A stretch of DNA of 31,852 nt, taken from assembly GCA_001839685.1 (NCBI GenBank), contig MLAK01000812.1, positions 28,043 to 59,894 of the forward strand, written 5' to 3'. This stretch comes from Tritrichomonas foetus (taxonomy: Eukaryota > Parabasalia > Tritrichomonadida > Tritrichomonadidae). The notes beneath the pieces are model-generated. The model saw only the letters and a program-made list of their open reading frames with translations, was not told the DNA's origin and made no database searches. Of the stretch, positions 18,104 to 27,867 are shown piece after piece (the first letter of the stretch is position 1; every line of letters starts with the position of its first letter). A program made the translations under genes and the position numbers.

Positions 18104-18673
18104 ATGAATCCAGGAAATGAGGAGATCCAAATCGTACTTCACAAAGATGGTGAAGAAACTCCATTTCGTGTAAAGGCTTTCGATTCTATCTGTTCCATTT
18201 TGAACACGCTAAAAAACAATAGTCCTCTAATTTTCATCTACCAAAACGCAATTCTGTCAAATGCACTTTCTTTTTCGTTTTATGGAATTAAAAACGGATC
18301 ACACATATATGCAGTAACACCAAAAAACGGAATAAATTGCCATCCATCATCAAAATGTAGTAACAGCAATCACCGCGATCTTTTTGCACATAAAAAGCTT
18401 TTGTCTCCAATGATAAGCAAAGAACGATTTCGAGAAGCATACGAAAAAAAAGTTGGAAAAGATATCAACGAAGATAAATTTTTGATGGCATACAGAAGGT
18501 ATCAAGATCCACAGATATCAAACGAATCAGCCAAAATTAAAGATAGAATATTTCATCAAATAGAAGGAACTATAAAATGTCATAGAAAAATGATGCGGAA
18601 TTTCTTTCAGAACTCTGAAAAGTTTTTTAATAATCGAAATCAAATTCATAACACTGAAAACCCGCAAAAATAA
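18104..18673 (+). CDS. Protein with N-terminal ubiquitin-like domain
   Basis: The protein has 189 residues. Residues about 6-75 fit a ubiquitin-like fold: alternating strands (IQIVLHKDG, FRVKAF), a central helix (SICSILNTLK), a strand with LIFIYQNAIL, then SFSFYGIKNGSHIYAV. This last part matches the usual 'tLsdYgIkdGs.i.lv' ending of Ubl domains. There is no C-terminal di-glycine after the domain, so it is not a conjugated modifier. The remaining 110 residues are basic and helical (REAYEKKVGKDINEDKFLMA and on) with no recognised domain. Such proteins often act as adaptors for proteasome or ubiquitin-pathway partners; that role is inferred. The first ATG after the T-run is used. A RING gene lies divergently upstream, without evidence of a functional link. 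Confidence 0.8.
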   Translation: MNPGNEEIQIVLHKDGEETPFRVKAFDSICSILNTLKNNSPLIFIYQNAILSNALSFSFYGIKNGSHIYAVTPKNGINCHPSSKCSNSNHRDLFAHKKLLSPMISKERFREAYEKKVGKDINEDKFLMAYRRYQDPQISNESAKIKDRIFHQIEGTIKCHRKMMRNFFQNSEKFFNNRNQIHNTENPQK

Positions 18674-19207
18674 TGTTTATAGATGTTGTTTTGTTTATAT
18701 GTAAATATTTCTCCATTCACTTTTAATTGACTTTTATTTTCTGTTTAAATTGTTTTTCTTTTTACATAAGATCTGTAAATAACTATTTAATGATAAAACC
18801 AATATTAAATCCATTAAATTGAGATAATGATTGATTAGATTTCATTAGAAATTTAAGGTTCAGTATGGTCTGTAATCTTAAAAAGAAATGTCCATTCACT
18901 TGCTGCCCAAATTTAAAAGCAACAATCCTTCTTATTTGAACAAATATCACTTAAAAATAAATAATAAATAAATGAATTAATGCTTTTTTTCTTATGATCG
19001 ATAATTATTATAAAGTTGGGTATAGGCCCTCTTTATTTTGAAATTAGTAATTTCAAATTACTAATGCGGACTATATTATATTAATCCCATTAATTTTGAA
19101 CTCTCCTCTATTAGAAGAATATTTAAAAAAACATTTTGTTAGTGAATGGTGTGATACTAATAACCGTAAATATTCACGTTCAATATTCACCTTTAAACAA
19201 GTCCAGA
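18674..19207. other. Spacer between the ubiquitin-like and PDI genes
   Basis: AT-rich DNA containing the 3' flank of the ubiquitin-like gene and, at 19043-19065, a perfect inverted repeat. I see no gene. The frame of the PDI gene extends upstream to 19136, but that extension is judged to be untranslated. Confidence 0.5.
19043..19065. repeat. Perfect 11-bp inverted repeat with 1-nt centre
   Basis: ATTAGTAATTT at 19043-19053 and its exact complement at 19055-19065 flank a single C. It lies 143 bp upstream of the PDI start, so it could be an operator-like protein-binding site. Confidence 0.4.
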
Positions 19208-20368
19208 ATGATTTTCCTTTACTTCACCTTCATTTTCGCCGATCCTATCAATATTAATGAAGACAATTATCTGGAAGTTCTTGATAGGAATGGAAAGAAA
19301 CCACTTTTTCTCAAAGTTTGGTCACCATGGTGCATGCATTGCAAAAAATTAGCCCCTGTCTTTCAAAAACTTGAGGAACTTCCAGAACTCACATCAAGAA
19401 TAGAATTTGGTGAATTCAATTGTGATCTTTATCAAAAAGCATGTAAAAATATATCCGACCGGGGTGTTCCATCATTTTATTATTATGACTCTGAATTGGA
19501 CTCTAGAGTTATGTATGTTGGCGATGATAATATTGAAAGCTTTATTTTCTTCTTACAAAAGCAGTTTTATCGATATCTTGGAAATATTACAAATGATGAA
19601 CAATTTTCAGAAGTTATTTCTAAGGCTGATCAACAGGCAACTTTTGTTTTTTATCTCCCTCTTAATGATGAATCACATCAAATTGCCTTAAATATTTCTG
19701 AGAGTTTTAAATCATTCAATGTAAGATTTTTCATGATAAGCAACACATCAATCACTGAAAAGAAGCTTCAGGTTTATCGTTCAAGAAAAATAATTGAAAA
19801 TTATGATGGAAATTGGAGTTTCGATTCATTAAGCCAATTTGTTTTAGAAAAATCCCTCACATTAATTAATAAAATGAATATTAATACACTTATGATGTCA
19901 AGATTCATGAATAAAAAGGTTGCAGTTATTTTTTCAAATGATGAGCAAAAATTGGAAACTGTTTACAATTGGGATTTACAACTTCATGATGATGTAATTT
20001 ATGCATTGAGTCAAAATGACTTTCTCTTTGAGAAATGTTCAAATACTCCTGATTTCTTTGCAGTTATTGACTTCAATCTTGACGTTTCATGGAAAAATTG
20101 CACGTTGCCCTTTAAAAAAGAAGCACTTGCTGAAATAATTGATCTTGCACTGAATGATAAGAATTTTGAATTTGCTTATGGTGAAGGCAACCCACACAAT
20201 GCATTATTGACTAAATTAAAAATCAAAGTCACCAAAATAATAATGAGAATGAGTCTGTCTGAATTAGTTTTTTATTTGGTCTTACTACTTTTCCTAATTT
20301 TGGTAATCTCTTATGCAATTTATCTCTCTTCTAAAATAAGAAAGATGAAACAAGCCAAAAATGATTGA
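19208..20368 (+). CDS. Membrane-anchored protein disulfide isomerase / thioredoxin-like protein
   Basis: The start chosen is the ATG at 19208 (386 residues), because it places a short hydrophobic signal peptide (MIFLYFTFIFA, then DP) at the N-terminus. The longer reading from 19136 would bury it. A thioredoxin domain follows (about 14-125), with active site W41-C42-M43-H44-C45 in LKVWSPWCMHCKKLAPVF and the cis-proline segment GVPSFYYY near residue 88. Residues about 130-345 look like further redox-inactive thioredoxin-fold or linker sequence without a second CxxC. A transmembrane helix (about 350-375, LVFYLVLLLFLILVISYAIY) is followed by a short Lys-rich tail, giving ER-lumen/cytosol topology. 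The family forms or isomerises disulfides in secretory cargo. The CMHC motif is a variant of the usual CGHC. Both catalytic cysteines are present. Confidence 0.9.
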   Translation: MIFLYFTFIFADPININEDNYLEVLDRNGKKPLFLKVWSPWCMHCKKLAPVFQKLEELPELTSRIEFGEFNCDLYQKACKNISDRGVPSFYYYDSELDSRVMYVGDDNIESFIFFLQKQFYRYLGNITNDEQFSEVISKADQQATFVFYLPLNDESHQIALNISESFKSFNVRFFMISNTSITEKKLQVYRSRKIIENYDGNWSFDSLSQFVLEKSLTLINKMNINTLMMSRFMNKKVAVIFSNDEQKLETVYNWDLQLHDDVIYALSQNDFLFEKCSNTPDFFAVIDFNLDVSWKNCTLPFKKEALAEIIDLALNDKNFEFAYGEGNPHNALLTKLKIKVTKIIMRMSLSELVFYLVLLLFLILVISYAIYLSSKIRKMKQAKND

Positions 20369-20708
20369 AGCAAAATTATCTTTTTATATATTAATTTATA
20401 TATTAATTCATATATTAATTCTATCTCCATCTATTTTATAAATAAAAGAATTCGTAAAATTCCATTGGTTATGTCATTTTGCTTTTATACTCCAAAGAGA
20501 TGAAAATATATTGTATTGTAAAAAGCATGGCGGACATGTTTTGAATTTAAATGAATTATTTTAGACCGAGTACCAAGAAAAAGATGATTGTAATCTGTAA
20601 AAATAACATTATGAAAAAGAAAAGAATAGAAATAGGGATTTGATTCATGTGAATAATTTTAATTTTATTTCTAATAAAAGTAAAATACAAAAAAATCTAC
20701 TAAAAAAA
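20369..20708. other. Convergent spacer, 340 bp
   Basis: This is the shared 3' flank of the PDI gene and the minus-strand coiled-coil gene. It contains a 12-bp tandem repeat (20385-20420) and several TAAA sites. No gene is seen. Confidence 0.5.
20385..20420. repeat. Three tandem copies of a 12-bp unit
   Basis: TATATATTAATT occurs twice, followed by CATATATTAATT, without interruption, starting 17 bp after the PDI stop codon. It is a simple AT microsatellite-like array in a 3' flank. Confidence 0.7.
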
Positions 20709-22592
20709 TTACCGCGATGTTCGATGTGGCCTTTTGATTTTTGGTACCACTATATGAGAATATGTAATTCTATTAATCATTGCTCTCTGTCTAAATTCTT
20801 GTGCTGGTGTTACTGTTGGAGTCACTGTTCTAGCTCTTGCTGTGTGTGAATGACTAGTTTGTTGTCTAATTGATGTGGATAAATTTTCCGATGATTTGAT
20901 TCGAGATTCGAGTTGTTTCGCACATTTACTTGCATGGTCGATTTCATATTTAGCGACTCTCTGAATTCCCTCTATGGTCCTGATCCAATTTTGTTGTCTT
21001 GCACTAAATTTATTATCAAGTTTTTTAATCAATTTAATTCTGTCTACTTCTTGTTTCTTCTTAAATTTTTCAATATTTTGTGTTCGTTCTATCCTTTCTA
21101 ACTTATCAGCTTCTTTTTTCACTTCTTTCGCTTCCAGCCACCTATTTGAAGAAACCATGGCTTTCTGCTTCCTACGAAGATTTAGTAATGTTGATGATGG
21201 CTTTCTATATTGAATAGGAAGTTCAGATTGAATCATCATATCGAATTCTTTCAATTCATTGTCGTTCTCTTGTTGCAACAGTTCGAGGTCTTGGTTCGCT
21301 TGGGTTTTTGCGTTTTGGAGTACGTTGGCCCAGTGTTCCTTCAAATAAATGAGATCATTTTTGGTTGCTTGAAGCTGTTGATTTACGTCTTCCGTTTTAC
21401 TCGAGCTAATTGCCAAGTATCTTTCATTATTTACGTGTTGTAAAGCTAGTTGTGTTGCAGCTTGAGCTTGTTCGGCAAATTCGTAATTTCCCTCATTAAG
21501 GGCATCACGTTGAACTTGTCGAATTTTAGAAACAACCACTTTTACATTCAAATCTGTTACTAAACTAAAGTCACCATCCAAAATTGCCATTTGGGCTATT
21601 TGATCAATTGATATTGTTTTTGATGACAATGAAGTTGATGGTTTCGATTGACGTTCATCAAAATAATCATTATCACTATTATTATCACTCGCATTAGCAT
21701 CTTCATTTTCATGATAATATTCACTATTATCATCTGAATTGTTATCATTTATTTCGTTCATTTTGAGAGGAGGAATTCGAGTTTTGGAATTTATTCGTCT
21801 TGGAGAGCGAGGTGAATTCGATGAAAAACTTCTGGTAGGTTCTGAAACCTTTTTCCCAACAGAAACCTTCAATTGACTTGGAGTTTTCTTTTCTATAATG
21901 ATATCTTCCTTTTCTTCATGAACATTATTATTTTCTAAATTATTTTGTGCATTTTCATCATCTTCTTCTTCATTGTTAATGATTTCATTTTCATTGTTGA
22001 TGTTTTCATCTTCACTGTTGTGAGTTGTATCACTGAATTGATTTTCTGTTGATTCTTCATTTGATTCATTATTGGATTCGTCATATGAATTTGCATTGTG
22101 AAAATCTTCATTTTCGGAATTGAGAGCTTGATAAGTTGATGATTCTGAAACTGATTCGTTTTCATGTGAATTAATTTCATCTTTTATGAAGTCTTCTGAT
22201 GTTTCAAATTTTTCAGACGTGTCTTGAATTCCATCATCACCAGAACCGCTTTTTTGCTGGAATTTTTTATTGTTTTCATCATTAGTGTCATTTTCATCAT
22301 CTTCCCTGTCACTTTTTCCATCACTAGCGTTTTCAAAACCGCTTTCATAATTATCGGATTTTTTGAATGATGAAAGCTCGCGTTTGTCATCGTTATCTGA
22401 AGATTCACTATATTGTTTATCGTTTGCGCTTATCTGATCGCTGTTATCACCGTTTGGATGTTCATTGGAATTCGTACCGCGTTTTTCTTTGATTGATTTG
22501 CTTTCAGAGTCTTCAAGATAGTCACCATACATATTTTGTTCATATTGGTCATCATTATTTTCGGGATTGTATGAACTTCGTGATGGCTCCAT
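20709..22592 (-). CDS. Acidic low-complexity and coiled-coil protein
   Basis: The protein has 627 residues. Residues 1 to about 310 are strikingly acidic and polar (Asp, Glu, Asn, Ser), with repeated ENEN-, EDDE- and SDNN-type runs, and are probably disordered. Residues about 320-345 (ISIDQIAQMAILDGDFSLVT) lead into a long Ala/Gln/Glu/Lys-rich coiled coil (about 345-575), including RDALNEGNYEFAEQAQAATQ. The last 50 residues are basic and Ser/Thr-rich. The architecture resembles large trichomonad coiled-coil families, often cytoskeletal, but no named family is recognised. The ATG is the first in frame. A GAAAAAG (22606-22612 on the complementary strand) lies 14-20 nt upstream and a CAAAAAG (22614-22620) just beyond. 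It is divergent from the importin gene. Confidence 0.85.
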   Translation of the reverse strand: MEPSRSSYNPENNDDQYEQNMYGDYLEDSESKSIKEKRGTNSNEHPNGDNSDQISANDKQYSESSDNDDKRELSSFKKSDNYESGFENASDGKSDREDDENDTNDENNKKFQQKSGSGDDGIQDTSEKFETSEDFIKDEINSHENESVSESSTYQALNSENEDFHNANSYDESNNESNEESTENQFSDTTHNSEDENINNENEIINNEEEDDENAQNNLENNNVHEEKEDIIIEKKTPSQLKVSVGKKVSEPTRSFSSNSPRSPRRINSKTRIPPLKMNEINDNNSDDNSEYYHENEDANASDNNSDNDYFDERQSKPSTSLSSKTISIDQIAQMAILDGDFSLVTDLNVKVVVSKIRQVQRDALNEGNYEFAEQAQAATQLALQHVNNERYLAISSSKTEDVNQQLQATKNDLIYLKEHWANVLQNAKTQANQDLELLQQENDNELKEFDMMIQSELPIQYRKPSSTLLNLRRKQKAMVSSNRWLEAKEVKKEADKLERIERTQNIEKFKKKQEVDRIKLIKKLDNKFSARQQNWIRTIEGIQRVAKYEIDHASKCAKQLESRIKSSENLSTSIRQQTSHSHTARARTVTPTVTPAQEFRQRAMINRITYSHIVVPKIKRPHRTSR

Positions 22593-22993
22593 TTTGTAAC
22601 GACTACTTTTTCACTTTTTGGTGTAATTATTTCACCTCAGAAAAATGAAGAAAAATTCACCAATCAATTGATTCAATGTCAATTTTTCAGTTATTACTTT
22701 GAATAATTTCTCAATCTACCACTTTTTGAAGCATACAAATTGAATGGCAGTTTAAGGTAAATTAATTGGCTAGTATGGTGAAATTTAGAAACAGATCAAA
22801 CATGAAAAAAAGCTTGAATATCGCATTATTATGGTGACTCTTGACTTATTTTCTTGGCATTTCAAATGAAATCCAAAAAGAGTGATGTTTAACATGAATT
22901 TCTTGTGATTTTGATTCATTTCTTTTGACGAATTTTTATCATGGTCGAATTTGATCAAAAATTTTGAGTATTCAAAAAGTTTCCCATGTTCAT
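22593..22993. promoter_or_regulatory. Divergent promoter region, coiled-coil (-) and importin (+)
   Basis: The 401-bp spacer must contain both promoters. On the left are GAAAAAG and CAAAAAG on the minus strand, close to the coiled-coil ATG. On the right, CAAAAAG (22973-22979) and TCATA (22990-22994) sit just before the importin ATG. A TCATT initiator match is at 22916-22920. No gene or RNA is seen; the minus-strand frame at 22785-23015 overlaps the importin start and is judged a shadow. Confidence 0.4.
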
Positions 22994-25606
22994 ATGGAAC
23001 TCGAAGTATTTTCAAATATCCTCAACCCCGATCCCCAAGTTCGAGACAAAGCTGTTGAAATTATTCAAAATGCTCAAAACGATCCCGCTTTTGTAAATTT
23101 TTTATTGAATGCTGTTCAATCAGATGCTGCCAAGAATAATCAAGTTATTTTTCAGTCCCTCTTAATTTCGCTTGTCGATACTGCGAGAAAGCATCATGGC
23201 TATATTATTGAAGCCACGAGAAATCCAGAAGTGAAGCAGGCGATGATCAATATTTTATTTTCGATTCCTTTAGAAAGCAGAGCACACATTGAAGAATGTC
23301 TTTTAATTGTAGCTCCTGGAGCTGAGCAAGAATTTGCAGCCATTTTCCAGTCGATTTTCCAGACAATTAATCCAAACTCAGAATTAGCCGATATTTATAC
23401 GGCGGTTTCATTTGCTAAAAAGTGGATCAAAAGATCTCTCAAAGCACCATTTCTTTCCAATTTCAGTCAAATTATTCTTCCATTTTTGCAAATTTGTGTA
23501 GCCTCAGAACTTGATGATCTAAAAGCTAAAACTATCTCAGAATTAGCAAAACTTACTAAAACTTTGATTTCAAGTGGTCATGTTATTTTCAATGCTTCAC
23601 TTGATGAAATTTTCAACATTTTTAATAAAATAATCACACAACCAATTCAAACACAATCTGGTCTCCAAATGAAAACTAGTATTGTAATTTTAATCACAAA
23701 AATAGTTTTGTGTGCTTATGAATCTTGGAAATGTGTGGAAGAAATGCAGGAATGGAGAAAACATTTTATTTCAAATGTTATGCCAGGAATTTTTCAAGCT
23801 TCTCTTCATGCATCGCAACAGCCAATGGATTTGGCTTTAAGCGGAAGATTATTCCATTTATATTATTTCTTTGTATCCTTTGAAGTAATGCCACAACAAA
23901 TTCTAACACCTGAGTTTTTCACCCATATTGTCATTCCATCAGCAAGACTGATTGGAAATGATTTAATAGATTATGAACTAAATCCAATACAATATATTTC
24001 TTTTTGCTGTGAACATGAAACAGTTGACTTTTTTTCAGCAAGAGTTTGTGCTTCACAATTTTTGAGTATTGTTTTAAAGAAATACCGAAATGTATTTGAT
24101 CCATTGCCTTTAATAGCTCAAAACTCCAATGACCCACTTGATTTTGAAGCAAGAATTTTCCTTCTTCAGAGATATACAATGGAAGCTGAACTTCCACCTG
24201 ATATCTTTGAAACTTATTTCAATTTACTCACAACAGAACAACCCTTATATATAGTTTCTGCATTAATAAGAATGATTACAGAACCAATGGCTATGAAAGA
24301 TGCAGTTGTTGGAATTTCCGTCGCTGAACATTTTATCATTAATGCTGAAGATCCAATCGTTCAATATTCAGCTGTTCGTTTAATGGACAGATGCTTCAAA
24401 GATTTTGAAAGTCAACTTGATGCACTAAATGGTATTGTTGAATTAAACACAGCTGAACTTTTCCCGGCACTTTTGAAATTATCCAATAATATTCATCTTC
24501 CAGAACCAACTAATTTAATCAAAAAAATATTCAAAATTGGTCCAGTTAATTACATGAATATTGTGTCTGAGTTAGTAATGAGATTCTTCCAGTTATGGAG
24601 AGAAAATCAAGCTATGGAAGACGATATTAATCAAATTGTGGTTGGTCCTTCTTTAATGGAATCTATCACAACCGTTTTAGAATCAGTTCCTGCTGATTCA
24701 CCATTAATTCAAACTTTAGCTCCTGCTGTTTTACAACAGTTAGCCGCAGATATGGTAGAATTTCCTCTAAATTCTTCAATTTCTGACCAAATTCGAGTGG
24801 CAGCTGTTTTTTCAAGGAAATTATCAGTGCCAACTGAAGCACAAATCCAATTCATTCAATGCTTGATCCAAATGAATCTTGATCCTCTAGATTTTGATAT
24901 AGAAAGCTTCATTATTCTGGTTTGTCCTTTAATTTTGAACCAAAATATAAAATTCCTTGAAATGGGATTTGAACATTATCTTTTAGGATTTTGTGAAACT
25001 GTTCTAAAAGATGATCCAAGTTCAGATAAAATTGCACAATGTTTAGTTCTTGCATCTTGTTTGATTCAAGCTAAAGGCATTCAATATTTCCCATTCATTA
25101 CAACTGCTTCACAAATTCTTCAATCGAAACCCTTAGTTTCCTTCAAAAATAAGCCTTTGATTATTTATGGAGTTTTATATGTGTTTGCTTCAGCATTATT
25201 TGTTGATGCTGCACAAGCACAATTATTATTTGTATCTGAAATTCCAGACATTATGTGCGAATTATTACTCAATTGCACAACTGGATCTTACAGAGAAATT
25301 AAAATGGCAGTTTATGTTTTGACTTGGTTTGCTAAATTTGGACACAAACGTTCATTTGACGTAGCTGCATCATTATTTAAATCATTATTTGATATGAAAG
25401 CACTCGATGAAATAATAGAAATAACCCCAGATACTTTAATTGATAGAGCTAATTTACATGCAGCTGAACAACTGACTTCATTGTCACCATTAATTCAAAT
25501 GCCATTTGATTCAGTTGATGAGCTTACATTCTTTATGGAGTTTTCGGCTCAAAGTGGAATGATTGATACGATTCCTGGTGGTTTAGAGGCTTTATTTGGT
25601 CAGTAA
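22994..25606 (+). CDS. Importin-beta family karyopherin (nuclear transport receptor)
   Basis: The start is taken as the ATG at 22994 (870 residues). The frame is open upstream only through a TTG at 22964. The protein is helical throughout, in the HEAT-pair pattern. The N-terminal block (ELEVFSNILNPDPQVRDKAV) matches the first repeat of importin-beta proteins, where Ran-GTP binds. The middle (ELNPIQYISFCCE, then FFSARVCASQFLSIVLKKY) matches the region shared by the importin-7/8 and CAS/Cse1 groups. The length is at the short end for karyopherins (about 850-1,050 residues). Such proteins carry cargo through nuclear pores. Which cargo, and whether import or export, cannot be told from sequence alone. 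A TCATA initiator match overlaps the ATG, which would imply a very short leader. Confidence 0.85.
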   Translation: MELEVFSNILNPDPQVRDKAVEIIQNAQNDPAFVNFLLNAVQSDAAKNNQVIFQSLLISLVDTARKHHGYIIEATRNPEVKQAMINILFSIPLESRAHIEECLLIVAPGAEQEFAAIFQSIFQTINPNSELADIYTAVSFAKKWIKRSLKAPFLSNFSQIILPFLQICVASELDDLKAKTISELAKLTKTLISSGHVIFNASLDEIFNIFNKIITQPIQTQSGLQMKTSIVILITKIVLCAYESWKCVEEMQEWRKHFISNVMPGIFQASLHASQQPMDLALSGRLFHLYYFFVSFEVMPQQILTPEFFTHIVIPSARLIGNDLIDYELNPIQYISFCCEHETVDFFSARVCASQFLSIVLKKYRNVFDPLPLIAQNSNDPLDFEARIFLLQRYTMEAELPPDIFETYFNLLTTEQPLYIVSALIRMITEPMAMKDAVVGISVAEHFIINAEDPIVQYSAVRLMDRCFKDFESQLDALNGIVELNTAELFPALLKLSNNIHLPEPTNLIKKIFKIGPVNYMNIVSELVMRFFQLWRENQAMEDDINQIVVGPSLMESITTVLESVPADSPLIQTLAPAVLQQLAADMVEFPLNSSISDQIRVAAVFSRKLSVPTEAQIQFIQCLIQMNLDPLDFDIESFIILVCPLILNQNIKFLEMGFEHYLLGFCETVLKDDPSSDKIAQCLVLASCLIQAKGIQYFPFITTASQILQSKPLVSFKNKPLIIYGVLYVFASALFVDAAQAQLLFVSEIPDIMCELLLNCTTGSYREIKMAVYVLTWFAKFGHKRSFDVAASLFKSLFDMKALDEIIEITPDTLIDRANLHAAEQLTSLSPLIQMPFDSVDELTFFMEFSAQSGMIDTIPGGLEALFGQ

Positions 25607-26070
25607 TCGATTTATATTTATATTTATATTATTTTATATTAAATTATGAGTAAATAATTTGTTTAAATGATTTTTTTCTATCATTTTTGTGGTAGTTTAT
25701 CCTAATGGAAGTTTCATTTAATTGTACCACAATTCCAATAATATCTCATGTAATAATGAAGTTTGATCTTTGTAAATATCCTTAGATAATTCATGAGATA
25801 TTATTTTCAAAATTTCGTTATTCAATAATCTGACCAGATATATTCACAAAAAAAGGAAAGGAAAAAGATCGAAATTGCGAATTGGCTAATTCTGGGACAG
25901 AATTTCCAAGAGAGTGATATTTTTAAACTGCCTCAAGCTCATGAGCATAGTGAAAGTTAAGATGGTGTAAATAGGATCACTGACTCTTTTATCTGAAACA
26001 TTATTTAAGAAATTTGTGCCATGAAAATTTATAAACTTCTGAAAATCAAAGCTTTTATTCAATATTTTGA
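25607..26070. other. Spacer between the importin and Atg4 genes
   Basis: The first 40 bp after the importin stop are a TTTATA-type repeat. The rest is AT-rich, with a GAAAAAG at 25861-25867 about 204 bp before the Atg4 start, and a 10-bp palindrome GCTCATGAGC at 25937-25946. A TTCAAT lies about 11 nt before the Atg4 ATG. The minus-strand frame across 25886-26155 overlaps the Atg4 start and is judged a shadow. Confidence 0.5.
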
Positions 26071-27387
26071 ATGTACTTGAAAAATTTAGCAGAATTTGTG
26101 ATGAGAAAAAGAAGCGACGCAAAAACCATTCTTGGACAGCCCTGTAGAGATGCAAATGAAGTTGTTGCTGTTATTGGAATGATTCCTCGCTTTACATATC
26201 GTCGTGGATTCAAAGCTTTAAAAAATGAGCAACATTATTTTCCTATTAAGTCGGATACTCACTGGGGATGCTGCATAAGATGCGGGCAGAGCATGCTGGC
26301 ACAGTACTTTCAAAAGTGCATCTTAACTTTTCCAGAAGAATACAATAGACATTTTTCAAATACAAGTTATTTGGATCACTTTAATGACACTCCAGATTCT
26401 CCATTTTCTATTCATAATTTTTGTAAAGAAATTATAAATTTAGGTGGTCATGAAGGAAAATGGGTCAGTCCTTCAAAACTGTCATTTGCAATTCAAAATT
26501 TATTAAAACCATTTGAATATCCTGTTTATGTATGCCAAAATTCAACTATTGTAAAGGATGAAATAAGGCCTTTATTCACAGGTGATAAAATGGTACTATG
26601 CTTAATTCCATTAAAATGTGGAATGCAGACATTTGATATGAAGTGCTTTCCAATTGTTGGCCTATCAGTAACACTTCGATCGGGGATAGGGTTTATTGGG
26701 GGTGTAAAATATAAAGCTTTTTATTACGTGGGAGTCTCTAAAAATAGCTTTTTCTACTTTGATCCTCATATCACTCAAACCAAAGTTGATGAATGTAGAG
26801 ACCATTTATCTTATTTTGTGCCGAAATTGAAATCTATGCAAATTGAAAAAATATCACCGTCGTTAGTTTTATGCTTTGCTTGGGAAAATGAAGAAGAAAT
26901 GGAAGAAAACTTGTATATTTTCAATAATATGGAGCATCTACCATTTTCAATTATTGAAACAAAAGTTAATTTGGATTTCCATGATGCTGAAGGTGTTTTC
27001 AACGCTGATGACTCATGGAATATCGTACAAACTGAAACTCCACAAAATCAAGAAACATCACAAAATCAAGAAACTTCGCGTAACAATGATATGTCACAAG
27101 AGAACGATGAAGTGCAACTGAATGAAATTCACAACAGTGAAATAAACAGCTCATGGGAAATTGTGTCTTCGTATGCAAATCCGTCAAATATTCACAAAAT
27201 TAGTGATTTCAAGATTTATCAGTCAAATTCGTCAGATATTAGTATTGAAGAAGATTCTGGATTTGATAAGGTTGTTTACACATCACACTTATCCGCAAAT
27301 AGCAGCAATGAAATAGAAAAGTTTGAAACATATTCAAATGGCAATGATAGCAATGACAATCTACCAAAAGCATCTGATGATCACTAA
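26071..27387 (+). CDS. ATG4: Atg4-family cysteine protease (peptidase C54), autophagy
   Basis: The protein has 438 residues. Atg4 cuts the C-terminus of Atg8/LC3 to expose the glycine used for lipid attachment, and later removes Atg8 from membranes. The N-terminus has ILG, then FTYRRGF, as in the family. The catalytic cysteine is C67 in SDTHWGCCIRCGQSMLAQ, and the Asp-His pair is D231 and H233 in the DPHITQT motif. The preceding IGGVKYKAFYYVGV matches the conserved 'GGKP..a.YF.G' strand. All three catalytic residues are intact. Residues beyond about 305 form a disordered, polar tail with an 18-bp tandem duplication at DNA level (27041-27076) and two LIR-like motifs, WNIV (316-319) and WEIV (362-365). 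The first ATG is used; a second is at codon 11. The protease assignment is secure. Confidence 0.95.
   Translation: MYLKNLAEFVMRKRSDAKTILGQPCRDANEVVAVIGMIPRFTYRRGFKALKNEQHYFPIKSDTHWGCCIRCGQSMLAQYFQKCILTFPEEYNRHFSNTSYLDHFNDTPDSPFSIHNFCKEIINLGGHEGKWVSPSKLSFAIQNLLKPFEYPVYVCQNSTIVKDEIRPLFTGDKMVLCLIPLKCGMQTFDMKCFPIVGLSVTLRSGIGFIGGVKYKAFYYVGVSKNSFFYFDPHITQTKVDECRDHLSYFVPKLKSMQIEKISPSLVLCFAWENEEEMEENLYIFNNMEHLPFSIIETKVNLDFHDAEGVFNADDSWNIVQTETPQNQETSQNQETSRNNDMSQENDEVQLNEIHNSEINSSWEIVSSYANPSNIHKISDFKIYQSNSSDISIEEDSGFDKVVYTSHLSANSSNEIEKFETYSNGNDSNDNLPKASDDH
27041..27076 (+). repeat. 18-bp tandem duplication inside the Atg4 tail
   Basis: CACAAAATCAAGAAACAT is followed directly by a copy differing at one base. 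In frame it gives the repeated hexapeptide (Q)NQETS(Q). It lengthens the disordered linker between the two LIR-like motifs. Confidence 0.7.
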
Positions 27388-27867
27388 AGCGAAATTAATA
27401 CTCGAAATAAAGTTTAACATGATATTCAGAAATAGAATATAAAATCAAGAAATTTAATTCTTTGAAACTTCTATTATGAACAATAGAAAAATGTAGATAA
27501 TTTTTTGATTTTAATATGTGTTTCAATTTTATTATATAACGATATTTATCATCTTTCAAGTTCAATAGATAATGATACATCATTAGTTGGAATGTTAATT
27601 CATTAAGCTTAAAGCTAGTGATTGCAGTTTGATTCCATGATTCACTGATTTGTGATTTTCACACGATTACATACCAGAAAAATAAATATTATCCATGACG
27701 TAGTATATCAAAAAATGAAGTTCAAACTTCCGAAAATGAAAACATACTTTCATTAAAATTCGATCCAGTATTACTTACAGATTGTTAAATTTATTATAAT
27801 TAAAAAGATTTAATAAAAAGGTCCATTGCTCAGAAATAATTATTTCAAAAATTCAGATTTTATCATT

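Noticed and set aside
17900..18142. 80-residue minus-strand gene overlapping the ubiquitin-like start
   Set aside because: Its N-terminal part is antisense to the intact ubiquitin-like gene. Only its C-terminal portion looks protein-like, and that is better read as part of the relic at 17686-18060.
19136..19207. 24-residue N-terminal extension of the PDI protein
   Set aside because: It would place non-signal sequence before a clear signal peptide; the ATG at 19208 is better.
22964..22993. TTG start of the importin gene
   Set aside because: Non-ATG initiation is unnecessary, and the ATG at 22994 directly precedes the first conserved helix.
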